A stretch of 64,000 bases of DNA from Cheilinus undulatus (taxonomy: Eukaryota > Chordata > Actinopteri > Labriformes > Labridae), in NCBI RefSeq assembly GCF_018320785.1, contig NC_054881.1, forward strand, positions 17,980,275-18,044,274. Direction: 5' to 3'. Of the stretch, positions 11,401-26,400 are shown piece after piece. The notes under the pieces were generated by a model. That model saw only the letters and a list, made by a program, of their open reading frames with translations, ran no database searches and was not told the DNA's origin. The translations under genes and the position numbers were made by a program. Position 1 is the stretch's first letter; each line of letters begins with the position of its first letter.

Positions 11401-14400
11401 CCTAACTGACATTTCATGATTACTTTTTTTGTTGGGTTGTTAATAAAGTATTAGACATGCATTTTCATTCAATATATTAAAAGAGGCGACAAGTTTGATG
11501 TACAACATGTAAAATGTAATATTCAATATTATTATCCACTCTATTTCCTGACCGCATAGTCTGTTTGGATGTTAAATAATAGTTAAGAAGGCATGATTCT
11601 ATTTCTTATTTAAAATGTAGCGGTAGTACAGATAAATGTGTAAAATGAGAGCAAAACTAGACTTCACAACATATTTTTGGCATCAGGAAGATAATATATA
11701 ATATAGGGATTGTTAATTTCTTGACTGTGATACAGGCCATTTGCACCCACTTTTGCCACAGTTGCATGACACCAGGATGTGCTCTGTTGTATTTATACCT
11801 CCACACTAGCAATAGTGGAGATCAGAGGCAGTGTCCTTTTAGGTTGTCTGTTTATACTGTACAACTGGCCAGGCACAATATCTCAAGAATGATTTGAGGG
11901 GTTTTCTTCAAACTTTGCCTTTTTGTCCACTCTGACTCAAGGATGAACTGATTGGATTTTGGAGGTCAGAGTCAACGTTACTGAGTCTCATGTTCATCCC
12001 TTGCTTAGAAGATTTATATGAATCTCATTAACACATAAACCACCTTAGCCTTATCTTGTTGCCTTACCACAGGGAACAATAAAGTGTGTCATGTCTTGTT
12101 GTACCGGATCGTATTGCATTGTACCGTACCATACTGTACCGTATTGTATCACGTCATACCTCATCATACTGTAATATCCTGTGCTGTATGTCACGTATCA
12201 TAATGTATCATATTGTATCATCACATCGCTTTGCATCAAATCACCACTCCTATTGTATCGTACTGTATCATATCTAAATACTGGTAGTGCTGTGCTCATG
12301 ATGATCAGTGCTGGTCTTTATAAAATAGGGTATAATCTTTACTGTAATGTTAATGATTAACGCTTGTCTATTTTAATAGACAACAACAGAGAGTACGGTC
12401 TTGCCCTCCTCTCTTTGTGAAGTGTCTTGATATAACTTCAGCTATAAACTGGCGCTATACAAACAAAGATTGGTCGATCATATTGTATCCTATTCTTTTG
12501 AATCGTATCTCATCTTATCTTTTCCTTATCCTATTGTATTGTATTGCTGTGCATCACATCATCTTGCATCATGTCATGTTGTATTGTATCAGATCATGTC
12601 TTTTCATATTGTATCATATCGTATTGTGTTATAGCATATCATATCGTATCTTATTGATACTTAAACCTCAGTCTTTTACCTCTGATCCCTCAGAACTTTG
12701 TATCGCTCCAGCATGTCCTGGCTGTACTGCAGCCTCTTCTCTGGGGTTTCCTCTGGTAGGATGGAGGGGAGTGTGGGTGGAGAGCGGTGGAGATGGACTG
12801 GCAGATGCTGCTGGATTTTGATTAACTGCTCCATCTTAGCACGCAGCTGAGACAACAGAAGCACCTTTGAGTCCCTAAGAGCCACGATCCGTCTGTTCAT
12901 CTCAGTCTGCTTCTGACGGACCTGTAGGGATGGAAGGATAGAACAGTTGATAGAGTCAGAAACTAGAGAGAGAGGGGCAATGACATGCTGGAGAGGAGCC
13001 ACAGGCTGCATTTGTACCCAGGCTGCTGATTTCAAGGACAACTGCCCCTGCACATGGGGCCCACAGACATAAGGACTAGGCTATCAGCACCCCATCATGC
13101 TTTGTGTTACTTACTCGTGATGGAACTTAAATACATTTACACACTGTGTACTTAACTAACAACTACATTTTATGTGTGTATTGTATCAACCTAGTCATTG
13201 TTGATTGGAAAAAAAAAAAGGTGAACCCCAAAGCAGCCAAATCAATGTACTCATTTTTTTCTAATCAACTGTCTGAAAGTAAAACTAGTATTCAATCAAA
13301 TTTGACAGAGGTCAAACACAACTCTTCAATGATGAGAGATAAATATGTAATGTGTGTGCAATGGTGTTTACGTTGTCTTCCAGGCTCATCAGCTCAGCTC
13401 GTTTTCCCTCAGTGTTCACCCTTAGGTGTTTGGGCACCGTGAAGTCTTTATCTGATTTCAGCTTTAAATCTCCAATAGTTTCTTTGGCTTCCTTGATGGC
13501 CTGAACATCCTTTGGATCCTCACAGTTCTCGTCTGGTTTCTCTGCAAATCTTAGATAAAATACCACAGTTTTTCTTTAGCACTGCACAGTTACAGCAGAG
13601 GCATATGCAACCTCTCATCATTGTACTAGGTTGCTGCATCTTTTAAATACATCTATTATATTATATTTAAGAAAGAAAGCAGTGTCTTTCTTAGTTGTTG
13701 CTACCACAACACTCACAGTTCAGCCCATTCCTTTTTCCTCTTCTCTATCCTGGCTCTAGCCTGTTCAGCTTTCTCTGCAGCCTTTCGGAGCCTCTCTATC
13801 TGCCGGTCTCCCAGCTTAATGCCGGCTGGACGAGTCACTGGGGGGCGCAGCATCTCCTCCTCTGATGCACATAAAAAGATGCATACCAGCCTTGTCTCAT
13901 GCAGACAAAAAATGCAAACAAAAAACTAACTACCTTCAAATATGCAGCCATTCTTTGCAGGTTCAGCCCTGGATTTTCTGCGTCCCTGTACAGCAGCTTT
14001 GTCTTCATCAGGCTGGCTTGCACTTCTCTGATTCTGGGTTGAAGTTTTGGTGGGAGCTGACAAATGGTAGGTGGTGACTCTGTGCTCACTGCAGATGGCG
14101 ACCACAGTTACCATGTTGGACTCAAGAGAGTTCCTGAACCTGATAGAAAAAATGCAAGAAGTATTAAGCCCAGACATCTGTTTGGGTAGAAAATGTAATG
14201 CATGGACTGTATCAGAAAAAGGTCAAGCCTCTCAGTTTATTAAGTTGACCAATGTGTAACAGTTAACTTTAACTGCAATCTTTCCAAAGTCATGTTTGGA
14301 GAAACTCAACTGGTTACCAAAAGGAGTGCAATTCTATGGACTTCTAGCAGTGAGGATAAAATTTGTGTGGCCCTCTCAGTAACCAAAGTTGCCCACACCA

Positions 14401-17400
14401 GAGTTACACTGCTACTCACAACTCCAAAGTTGACTGGTTTTCAACATTTCACGCATTATAATTTTAACCCCAAACCCAGAGTATCTAGCGCTGATTTTAG
14501 TAAGGCATCATCTTTCTTTACAATGAACAGATGGGTGTATTTCTGTGTATTCTGTACCAGTCCTGTAGTTTACTGAGTGCGATGCTGCAGCGCTCCTCCT
14601 CCCAGCTCATCTGCTTTCTGACTTCCCACACCCACTGAGCCTTCACCCACTCTGCCTGCTCAGCGAAGCACCGGTCAAGCTGTAAATCCTAAACAGAACA
14701 AAACACATAAGAACACAGTTCAGGAAACATCATTGAGAAACTTTTACTTCCTGAAAAATTAATCATATGTTTATGATTGTACGCACAATTCTTAAAGTTA
14801 ACAAGAAGGCAGGTCTGTATCCTGACATTTAGGATCTGTGTTTGTGTCTGTACCTCAGATTTGAGTCGAACATGCTCTGGTAGACTCTGGTTGTTGTTCA
14901 GCAGCTGTTTAAATTTCTTCTGGAGCTCAACAAGCTTTTTCCTCTTTGCTGCAGTCTTCAACTCTGCCTCCCGACGCAGGCGGTCCTTCTCAAGCTTCTG
15001 TTTTGCTGTCTCTAGGCTGAAGGAGGAGAGGTGTGATTAAACTTCTAATTAAAAATACAATTATTTCTGCCCAAAATGACACAAAAGAAAAGAAAAATAA
15101 CATAAGAGGGGTGACAGCAAAGAAGGCCAGTTTCTACCGCACACTGTGTAGATTATTCACACTGACCTGTATGCTGCTGGGTCCTCAATGTCCTGAGCTA
15201 ATGCCTCATTTTCAAGACCACTCTGTTGAAATCAGGCAAAAACAAGATGATATTTATGATATTAGAAGTTTAAAGTTACTCAGAATCTGTTTGCGAAAAC
15301 AAATTTCCCTACAAAAATCAGTGTTATGCAGGTACCAGTTTATGTCAGAGGGAGAGCAAGTACCTGTATGCAGAGACTACAGCCCTTGATGCACTGGGTG
15401 CAGGTTTGAATTCTGGCCCTGCTGCTGTTTGGTTCATGTATTTCCCCACTTTCTCCCCCTATAATTCATTTCTATCTTCAGCTTTTCTTTACAATCAAGC
15501 CAAAGAGCCCAAAAACAATCTTTGCACTTAGTTTTCATCAGGATAACAAATTATACAACAATACAATAGCAGATGTAGTTTCTAGTCATATTTTTTTGTT
15601 TCTTATTAACACTATCTTTTCAAGGTGTAATATTTACGCCCCTGAGACATTTCATCTCACTATACCTTGCAGAAAAGCACTATGAAAAGGGCACTTATAA
15701 AGCAATTAGAGACCACATTAACAAACAATATGTGCAAATGAATGATGGATGGCTGAATGAACAGATCAAATTTAACGAAGTCAACCTTATGGTGTCAAAG
15801 TCCAGGAATGACCACTACAGAAATATAAACCATAGCTGCCCAAACCAACAGTGAAACACTGGCTGGTTGTTAAGTTGTTAAGCAGAGCTTGAAAAAACTT
15901 TTTCTCTAAAATATATCATCAAAAAGAAAGAACTAAATGTTGGACTGACCCTTGGAGAAGGAACCTTGGCTCTTTTCCTCTGCAGGCTTTTCTGGAGCTC
16001 TTCTGGAGGAATCAGAGTGAAGGAGAAGATGTTTCCATCATCTCCCGCTGTGAGCACAAAATGGTCATCATAGCTACAGCAGATGTGCCACAGGTGTCCG
16101 AACTGGTTGTCGTGGACGCTGAGAGTCCAGTAGGCCTGCACTGAGGTGAGGTTGTGGTCGCCTGGCTGCAGAGGGTAAATCCTGATGAAGCCTGAGTGCA
16201 TGCCACAGACCAGCAGCTGCCTGTTGGAGCTATAAAACAACACACCAAAAGAAAATGTGTATAAAGTAAAGTCTTGTGGTTATACAATTGAAGGATGTTT
16301 ATACCCTTAAAAAGCTATGAAGCATAACTGTAAAATTTTCTTTTGGATTATACGCACCTGAAGGTAATTGCACAAATAGGGTCTTCATCTGCATTTTGAA
16401 TGGGTAGAAAGTCAAAGGGTTCATCCTGCTGCTGGTCTGGATCCTGGTCCTGGTTCTCAGAGAACTTACAGTGATACAAGAAACCTGCATCAAAGCCTCC
16501 CTGTAGGACAGAGGAAAAAGACAAATTGACCTATTCTTAAAAAAAAAAAATTAATAAATAAAAAATATCACTACTTGTAATGGGCTGGCAGTCGCATTGA
16601 CAGAAAATACTGGGCCTCTCATAGACACAGTCTAAGGGCCCTCCTTGGATTGGATTTAATAATCTCAATGCATTAGTGATGCACAATATCAATTAAATTA
16701 ATTAATTTGTTCAGCCTTAAACTTTAAATTGTGTGTTTTAAGGTCAAAGATTTAGGTCTGAAAGCATTGATATATCAGTATGAAATCATAATGGAAATTC
16801 TCCTGGCTTGATTTTGCCACAAAGGCCAGGCTCAGGTCAGTTAAGAGGCTGATTGAAAAACATGCTGGGGCACAGGTGGCCAAGTGGTTTAAGGTGCACC
16901 CCGTCTATTGTTGACATGGGTTCGAATCCGGCCTGTGGTACTTTCCCGCATGTCTCTCCCCAGCTCCCTCATCCCTGTTTCCAATTCTGTCCACTGTCCT
17001 ACTCTATCAATAAAGGCATATAAAGCCCATAAGAAGAAAGAAAAACATTTGCTAACAGGTCATTATCGGGGTCAAATGCACATCTTAATCTTGTCCTTTA
17101 TTATCCAAGATCCCAACTTCTATTCAGGTTTTGGCGTGGCAGTACATAGTCTGTTTAAAGAAGGGGGGCTTCATTTAGAAACATTATACTTTTAAAGGGA
17201 TAAAGAAAAAAATGCATTTTGTTGCTAAAATAAGTACTTTCAAGTATTTTTGTTAAAGCATTGTCGATATTATTTAGGATGGACCAGTTTTTAGGCCAGC
17301 CTTCATGGGCCCCCTAATGTGGCTGACCTCTTCTCCCCCCTTATGGGCAGCCCTTACCAGTGGGGGGTTCTGACCACTGATGTGCTGCTACTGGTGTGTG

Positions 17401-20400
17401 CTAGGGGCAGCACTTGGGGCACATATGACACAATGTCAGTTTGTTTTAGGCTTTATAGTGGATTGCAGACATCTATGATGTGGATACGTTCCCCAGATGG
17501 ACTATCTAGACCAAAATTATTGGTGTTAAAGATGGAAACTGTTTTCATATTTGAGGTGTACTCAAATAGGATGAGTTTGGTCAAATAATTTCTAAATAAA
17601 AAAAAATTATATATCAAATTTAACATTCCAATACCTTTAGAAGTGAGGAACTTTGTTTTTTTTTTTACTCAGTTTTTCATTTCAGACTGTGTGATTAAAT
17701 GTGAGTGGTCGTGTGTTTGTACCATGGAGAGCCAGAACTGCCCTGGAAGAGAGTAAAAGCCACAGTAGAGAGGACTTGGAGGGTCAGGGATGAAGATCTG
17801 AGGCAACTCTTCCTTTTCTTCTTCCTCCTCTTCATCTTCCAGCTCTAAGGCAGGCTCCTTATATTCTTTCAGCCTCTTTTCTCTCTCTTTCCTCTTCTTT
17901 TCCTTTGCTTCTTGGCGTCTTGCAATTTCCTGCTCTCGCTGAACACACAAATTAAAGCACAAACAATGTGAAATCCAAAACAGGTTTGTCACCTGCACTA
18001 AAATCCCATGTTGTAATTATCCTTTCGAATAAAGTTTAACATAGTAGGAAATGCAAAAAAAAGCAAAGAAACAGCAATAAAAAGACAAACTGTACTTAAA
18101 CCCTGCACAGACTTTGATATGTGATTTGATGCTCCTGAACTTGAAAACTTTTCTGGGCAATTCAGGCAGTTGAAAGGTTTTGGTCGGCTTCTGAGCCTCT
18201 GGATCAGGACTCTGCACTTCCACAACATGACCGCTCTGACACATGATGAGCAGCCTGTTTTCACTCTGTGCATAAAACAGTAAAAGGTTGAATTATTACT
18301 ATCTCATCACAGAAATACAATAGCTAATGTGAGTTTTAGAAACCACACTGACATGTGAACGAGGTGACCACTCCAGCGCTTGCACTGGCCCGGGAACATG
18401 GATGAAGCCAATGGGGTTATATTTCTCCCCAGCAGTGAAGAAGAACACAGTGCAGTCTGAGCTCTGAGCAGAAAGGTTAAATGAAGAATAAAAAAAGCAA
18501 AAATTAGTTTGTTATATTCATGCTCATTAAGAAAAACCTAAATTAGTCAGGCTCAAAATTTACCCCAGTGGCTAAAATCTCTCCATTTCGCTCATATGCT
18601 ACAGCAGTCACAGTTGCATTATGGGGTTTGAAGGCTTGTTTTAAGCGCAGCTTGGCATCTCCTACAGGACTGCGCCCACTGGCCAGGTGAAGCCTCTGAG
18701 GATTAAAGAGCTCCAGTAACCGCACCACCCCATCTTCAAATCCTGTCACTAGTAGACCTCCACTCTGGTTCACCTGAAAACAAACACCAGAGGTTATTTT
18801 TATTTCCGTATATAATTTTTTATGTGGTAAGTGATAAACATACCAAAGTTGGAGCCCAGCGGAGAGCAGTTCCACCCTGATTGAAGCGACTGGTGGTTAG
18901 TTCTCTCTTTGCCAAGAAGTCAAAAACTTTAATAGAGCCTGGAGAGCAGGTACAGACATAGAAAGCCTCTTTTATTTTGTGTGTGAGTGTTTGCACTTTG
19001 TGTATAAGTGTGTGTGTGTATGTGTGTGCCACTCACGGTCCAAAGCAGTTGTGGCCATCAGGTGAGATTTCCTCGACACGTCCAGGCCTTTAATTGGCCC
19101 GGCGTGGAAGGAGAACAGGCACTCTGGATCTGGAGTCTACAAAAAACACATCAGCTGTTATTCAATTTGTTTAATACAATATGAGATTATAAAATAAGAT
19201 TTGACATTCATGTTTCTGTTGTCTTGGTTATATTCAACTCCAATTCCCAAAAGATGGGAAGTTGTGTAAAATGTTGATAAAAACAGAAATCAACAATTTG
19301 CAAATCTCAAAACCCCCATATTTTATTCACAATAGAACATAAACATTTATTCTTTAACTAAAAATATTAGCTCATTTTGAATTCAATGACAGCAACACAC
19401 CTCAAAAAAAGTAGGGACGGGCAAACGCAAAGCTGGAAAAGTAAGTGGCACTAATGAAAAACAGCTGGAAGAGCATGTTGCAACTAATTAAGATAATTGG
19501 CAACAGGTCAGTAACATGACTGGATGTAAAAGGAGCATTTTAGAGAAGTAGAGTCTCTCTAAAATAAAAGGTTCTCTAAAAGAAGTAAAGATGGGCAGAC
19601 ATTCAGCAATCTGCTAAAAAAAAAAAAAAAACTGTGGAACATTTCCGAAAAATCCTTCTCAGAGTAAAACTGAAAAGACTTTTAACATCCCACCATCTAG
19701 AGAGCATGATATCATCAAAAGATTCAGAGAATCAGGAGAAATCTTTGTGTGCAAGGGACGAGGCTAAAGATCAGCATTGGATACTTGTGATCTTCAAGCC
19801 CTCAGGTCAAGGTTATTATAGTTTTGGATTATTTGTCAGATTTTATTCATATTTTGTTTCTGCTTTTTGTTTAAAACTGCTGTTTCGTTTCCTTTAGTAT
19901 TTCCTGTTTTAGTGTTAGAGTTTTTTTCAGCAATAAGGAATACTTGTTAGGGGGTAAGACTCAATTTGGTCAGAGAAAAGTAAACATTTTACAAATCTAA
20001 AAAAAACTCATTTAATCGGCTACTCTTACTTTTCATTTTCTTGATTCAAGTCTGATATTTGAATACAGCCCAAGACCAATAATCCACCATAATGGGAAGT
20101 TGTCTTTAATCAAATCAGACCATTTCATCCCCCCAAGGATGGGGTGTTGATGTAAGTCCATTTACTGCTGCCAAAGACTAATCCTGTTTTGCATCATCAC
20201 TGCACTGCATCAAAAACAGCATCATCACTGCACTGCATCAAAAACAGACATGAATGTGGACTGGAAATCATTGCATGGGTCAGGAACACTTCCAGACTGT
20301 CTGCCATGCTATCCACAAAGCCAAGTTAAAGCTGTATCATGTAAAGAACACCAAAGATCTGACCGTGATCCAGGAATGCTGCTATCCTCTTTGGGCTTAA

Positions 20401-23400
20401 GCCCATTTAAAACGGACTGAGGTAGATGGAAAAACTGTTCTGTGTTCAAATTAATCAACATTCAAAATTCTTTTTGAGATCCACAACTGCTGTGTCTTTT
20501 GGACTAAAGAGGTTGAAGGGAGACCTTAAATATTTCAGCCAGACAATACTAAACCTCAAATTCAAAATGAGCTAATATTTTTAATGAAATGGAAAATGTC
20601 GTATGACATGTTTTTTTATGCTGTATTATAAATAAAAAAAATATGGGTTTATGGGATTTGATAACCATTGTATTCTGTCTTTTACCAAAATGTCTTTGGA
20701 ATTGGGTTTTTTCTTTTACATCAGCATCAATCACTTGAAACAGATCATTTCTTAACAGAATCCCTGTTAAGGTACCGTTAGAGTAAGGGTGTGGATAAGG
20801 ATTAGGGTTATGAAGGTTTTATAATTGCATCAATATAGTATTTATAGTTGTGTTTATTAATGACAGGAATTAATTATTAATGCTTTTCAGTTGATAACTT
20901 AAGCTTTACTAACACTTGTTCTTTAACTAATGTATCAATAAAGAATGCAAATCTTTACTAGAGTGCAACCTACATGAAGAGACAATTAATCCAAGAAACC
21001 AGTGTAGGAAACTCACAGTGTAGGTGAATGAAAGATCCAGTTTCCAGATGGCTCCACTGGAATCCTGCAAAAACCACCAAAGACATCAGAGTAATGTGTG
21101 AACGGGTTTTCATAACTTTTTATTACTTTGATCCTCTGCTTTTCTTACCTGAGCAAACCAGACGAAAGAGTCAGGCGTTGAGCTCTTCACCACAGAAGAG
21201 AGGGAAACGTTGTGTCCTACCACCATCTCATTCATGGGCTCCATCTCAAATTTACTGCTGTGGCCATTACTGCTGGCACTGTTGATAACTTCAAAGTCCC
21301 AGCCCTGCAGGATGAAGACAGCAGGGGGTTACAAAGTTATAGTCAACACCAAAAAAACCCAAACACACAAAAACAATGAAAAAGACATAATGAATAATGC
21401 TTGATTGGACTGCAAGGGAGTTGGTCATTCCAAAACCTGAACAAAATGAACTTATTAACAGAATTTCTTTATAATGTACCTCATTGCAGTTCCCATTAAA
21501 TAGACTACTAACAAAACATATCAAACTGAAAATCATATATATTATGTGCATAAGTTTTTGCCATGAGGGCCGCTAAGGATTCATCTTTGTGCCTGATGTG
21601 ACTCAACCTGCGGCTGGGTTGGGCTCAAGCCTGACACATGTTGAAACACATGTGTCCCTTGGTAGCCATATTAGAGGGTTTTCCAGCATGAATTGCCCAT
21701 TTAAGATCACACCACAGCATCTAAGCTGGATTTAAGTCTGGACTTTGACTGGGCCACCCCAAAACCTTCATTTTGTGTTTCTTGAGCCATTCAGAGGTGG
21801 ACTTGTTGGAAGTTTTTTGGGTCCTTGTCCTGCTGCATAACCCAAGAGCGCGTGAGCTTGAGGGCACAAACTGATGGCCGGACATTTGTCTTCAGGATTT
21901 TCTGGTAGATAGCAGAATTTAATGTTCCATCAATCACAGCAAGTGGTCCAGGTCCTGAAGCAGCAAAGCAGCCCCAGAGCATCACACTGCCTCCACCATG
22001 TTTGACTGTTGGCCCGATGTTCTTTTTATCAAACGCTGTGTTATTTTTAACGCTAGATGTAACGGGCTGCACACCTTTCAAAAAGTTCAACATTTGTCTT
22101 GTCAGTCCACAGAATACTTCTCCAGAAGTCTTGGGGATCATCAAGATGATTTTTGGCAAATGTGAGACGAACCTTTGTGTTCGTTTTTGTTGGCAGTGGT
22201 TTTTGGCCTTGGAACTCTCCCATGGGTGCCATTTTTCCCTGTATCTTTCTTATGGTTGAGTCATGAACTCTGACCTTAACTGAGGCCAGTGAAGCCTGCA
22301 GTTTTTCGGATGTCGTTCTAGGTTCTCTTGTGACCTCCTGGATGAGTCGTTGTTGCACTCTTGGAGTTATTTTGGTTGGCCAACCACTCCTGGGAAGGCT
22401 CACCACTGTTCCCAGTTTCCTCCATTTGTGGATAATGGCTCTGACTGTGGTTTGTTGGAGTCCCAAAGCCTTGGAAATGGCTTTGTAACCTTTATAGACT
22501 GATAGATTTTAATCACTTTGTTTTTAATTTTTTCATGAATTTCTTTGGATCATGGTATGATGCATTTCTTTTTGAGACCTTGTAGCCTACTTCACTTTGT
22601 CTGACAGCTTCTATTTAAGTGATTTCTTGATTCAACCAACTGGTGGTAATCAGGCCTGGTTTTGGCCAGTGAAACTGAACTCAGCTTTTCAAGAACTGTT
22701 GTTAATCACAGTTGACTCATAATTAAACAGGGGGGGCGTTTACTTTTTCACATAGGGCCAGATAGGTTTCAAGTTTTTTCCCCCCTTGAAAAATGCAATA
22801 ATCATTCAGAGACTGCATTTTGTATCTACTTGGGTTGTCTTTGTGAAATATAAAAATTGGTTTGATGATCTGAAACATTTAAGTGTGATAAATGTGCAAA
22901 AACTCATGAGTCAGAAAGGGGGCAAATACTTTTTCACGGCACTGTATTTCTTACTCCAGCCTCAATTTTCAGCCTAAACATGCCTAAAAGCTATTGTGTA
23001 TATTTTTTCCAAATTTTGAATCACCTTGGTAAACAAACTTTATTCGTCTTGTGTATTTTTGGTTCTGTTTACTTCCTTTTCGTTTTTTAGTTTTGTACCT
23101 GTCAGTAATAATGTATTTGTTGATATATTTGTATATCATACCCTGACCACTCCATCAGAGCCAATTGTCATGAGCTGTCCATCCTCCAGAGCAAACGGCT
23201 GGACCTTTCCTGCATGGCAGCTGCGCCCCTCCTTACGACAAATCTCCACCTTGATGGCGTTCCCCTCCCAAAGCAGTAAGTTGCCCCAGACTGAGCCTGA
23301 TACCACCTGAGAGAAGGAGATGTCAGAAAAAAAAAATTATTTCTGAAATGAAGTGTTTGACCATGCACATCATTTTATATATAAAAATGCCAGTTTTGGA

Positions 23401-26400
23401 TTGTATGACATGTTAAAATTTTCACAATAATAAAAATTTCAACATCTATATTGCAAAGACAACTGGAAAATACTTTTTAAAAATTCCAAAACAGTCTTTT
23501 TATGAGCCGCTTGATGTAACTGTTTGGCCAAAAATATGGGAAATAAAAAGAAAAATTCTTGTGTGTTCATTAACTTTTTCCAGATCTCAATGTCTTTCAT
23601 GACTTTGGTCTATGATTATGTAGATTAGACTTGAGGCTGACTGCAGAAGCACTAACACATCCCATACCTAAACCACTAAGCCCTCTGCGCGCCCCTTCTG
23701 AGAGTTTTTTAAATGAAATACTTGCTATACAGAATTGGTAAGTCTCTAGGTAGATCTATCAAATCATCAGTGAAACTAACCTGATGTATGAGATGTAAAT
23801 TAAACTTTAAGACAAAGGTTTGATAATGATGCAGTCTTTCAGCTGTTTTAAGTGGCCATGCCGTGATTTAAAAGTCTTTTTGATTGTTTAAAAAGACAGG
23901 GCTATGAAGGCTCATGGGATTCCAGAAAAATAATGGGTCAATATATTTTGCAGTCTAATCAGCTCATGTACAACCCAACATGTGTCAGAAAGATGATGTT
24001 CACACCTTTCCATCAGGCAGTTCCACGTAACCATCAATATCTGTCTCTGCTGTTTCTCCAAAATATCCCATCTGTCCATGCAATGTAAGATGGGTGAATG
24101 CGCCGGCCAGTTTCCAGAACCTGATTGAGAAAATTAGTAAAAATTTTAAATAAGCAATATTTCTTATTTGCTGAGACAGGGTTACAGGGTTTAAAGGGAT
24201 TCAGTTTGTGGTTTACTTGATGTGATCAGATCCTGAAGATGTGAGCAGTTCTGGGTTGTATGGAGAGAAGCTGATTCTGTAAACCTCCCGAGAAATGTCT
24301 GTAAAGATTGTCACCTTCTCCTTTTTCCAGTCCCACAGTGTCAACATGTAATCTGGTTCACTGCCAACACTGACCAACAGGCTCCCGTCTCGGTTAAAAT
24401 CCACAAAGCTGTATGCTTGCGCTGTTCCACCTATAAACATAAAGGCAAAAAATAATCAGAGACAAAATAGCAACACCAAACCTGTAGAAGGGTGCATCTT
24501 GTTCTTGTTTACCTTTGAGGATACGGTACGGTTGTAATGAGGGATATTCATAGATTATAATGTCAGGTAGATTTCCCTTCTCTGCTACTGCGAAGTACTC
24601 TTTGCTGGGGTGTGCCTTAACAAAGACATCACATACACATAGAAGAAAATGAAGGCAATATCAAGTATTATGGGTGTGTTTTCTCCATATCCTAAATGCC
24701 TTCATGCTATGATTTAAAAAATGTATAACACACAACACGAACTTGATGGTAGCAACACATCTCAAAAATGTAGTGAGGAGACCAGCTACTGGAGTTTTGG
24801 GAGAGGAATGTTGTCCCATTCTTGTCTGATAAAGGATTCTACCTGCTCAATGGCGTCTTCTTTGCCAGGTTTTTCGTTTTATGATAGGCAGACTGTTTTC
24901 TATTGGTGAAAGGTCTGGCCTGCAGGCAGGTCAGTTCAGCAACCTGGACTCTTTTACTGTGACACCATGCTGTTGTGATGGCTGTGGTATGTGGTTTATC
25001 ATAGTCTTGCCTTGATATGTAAGGCCTACCCTGAAAGAGATGTTTGCTGGATGGGAGCATACATTGCCCTAAAGCCTCTACATACTTTCAAGCACTGAAA
25101 GTGCCTTTCCAGATGTGCAAGCTGCCCATACCATGGGCACTAATGCAACCCCATACCATCAGAGATGTAGGCTTTTGAACTGTGTGCTGAAAACAAGCTG
25201 GATGGTCCCTCTCCTCTTTAGTCCACAGGACATAGTGCCCATGGTTTCCAAAGAGAATTTCTGATTTTGATTCATCTGACCACAGAACAGTTTTCCATTT
25301 TGCCTCAGTCAATTTTAAATGACCTTTGCCCAGGGACAGCGGTGTTTCTGGATTTTGTTCACACGTAGCATTTTATTTGCATGATACAACTTTAACAGAG
25401 AGCTATGAGCTGCTGCATCCTTATGCACTGCAATGTTTCTCATGTGATGACATCACAGTCATTGGTATAATTAGCGGAGGAGGTCAAACAGCTGGCAGGA
25501 TGGTGTACAAAACACAACTTACTGCTCAACAGCAATAAAACAAAAGAGATGGTGATAGACTTCAGCAAGCACAGGGGGGAACCAGCTCCTCTTTACATCA
25601 ATGAAGACTGTGTGCAGCGGTCTTCTTTTAAGTTCCTGGGGACACATATAGCTGAGGACCTCGCCTGGACTGCCAACACAACCACAGTAGTTATAAAGGC
25701 CAAACAAAGACTCCACTTCTTAAGGGTGCTGAGAAGGAACCATATGGAGGAGAGGCTGCTAGTGGCCTTCTACCGCAGTGTCATTGAGAGCGTCCTCACC
25801 TATAGCATCACGGCCTGGTATGACAACTGTTCAGAGGCAGACATAATAAAACCTGCAGAGGGTCATAAAAACTGCCCAGAAGATCACCGGCTGTCCCTTA
25901 CCCTCCCTGGACGACATTGCCAGCAAGCAAGTCTGAGGAGAGTGAGGCAGATTGCTGCTGACCCCACACACCCAGCACACCACCTGTTTAACCTCCTGCC
26001 CTCAGGTAGGAGGTACAGGTGTCTCAAAAGCAGGACAAACCATCTAAAAAACAGCTTCTTTCCCTGGGCTATAAGATCCCTGAATGCATCCTAAATTGTG
26101 TTGACTGTATACCATATTGCCATTTATCCTTGCTTGATTTTTTTAAAATTGATCCTTTAATTCCCTTGACTATTTATTGCACTTATTATTTATTTACTTG
26201 CTGCTGCACTGGCCGGAGAGGTACTGCAATTTTGTTGTATACCTGATGTGCAATGACAATAAAGATTTCTTATCTTATGTTATCTTAATTTGCACCTGTG
26301 GGTGGTATGACACTGTGTTGACAGGCAATGATTTACGGAAGTGTTCCGGTCCTATTAATAGTCTTTTCAATTGGTGAACCTCTGCCCATCTTTACTTCTT

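Larger units (their letters stand above)
5427..15222 (-). other. cfap44: cfap44 exons 18-34: coiled-coil half
   Basis: Residues from about 829 to 1774 are dominated by Glu, Lys, Leu and Gln in heptad-like runs, for example [19 protein letters not shown] (exon 25), [17 protein letters not shown] (exon 29) and [16 protein letters not shown] (exon 31). The protein ends in a less structured tail, [19 protein letters not shown]. Long coiled coils at the C-terminus are typical of CFAP43/44 and would reach along the tether. Confidence 0.8.

Noticed and set aside
12417-12821. 134-aa plus-strand open frame
   Set aside because: The first half is pentamer array and the second half is antisense to cfap44 exon 24.
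16919-16929. B-box and A-box motifs suggesting a tRNA gene
   Set aside because: No cloverleaf can be completed, and the same head and tail recur at 28244, 33710 and 49110, so these are SINE copies.
25549-26094. 181-aa open frame as a host gene
   Set aside because: Its text is the 3' part of a LINE reverse transcriptase with a LINE tail, and it interrupts a Tc1 copy.
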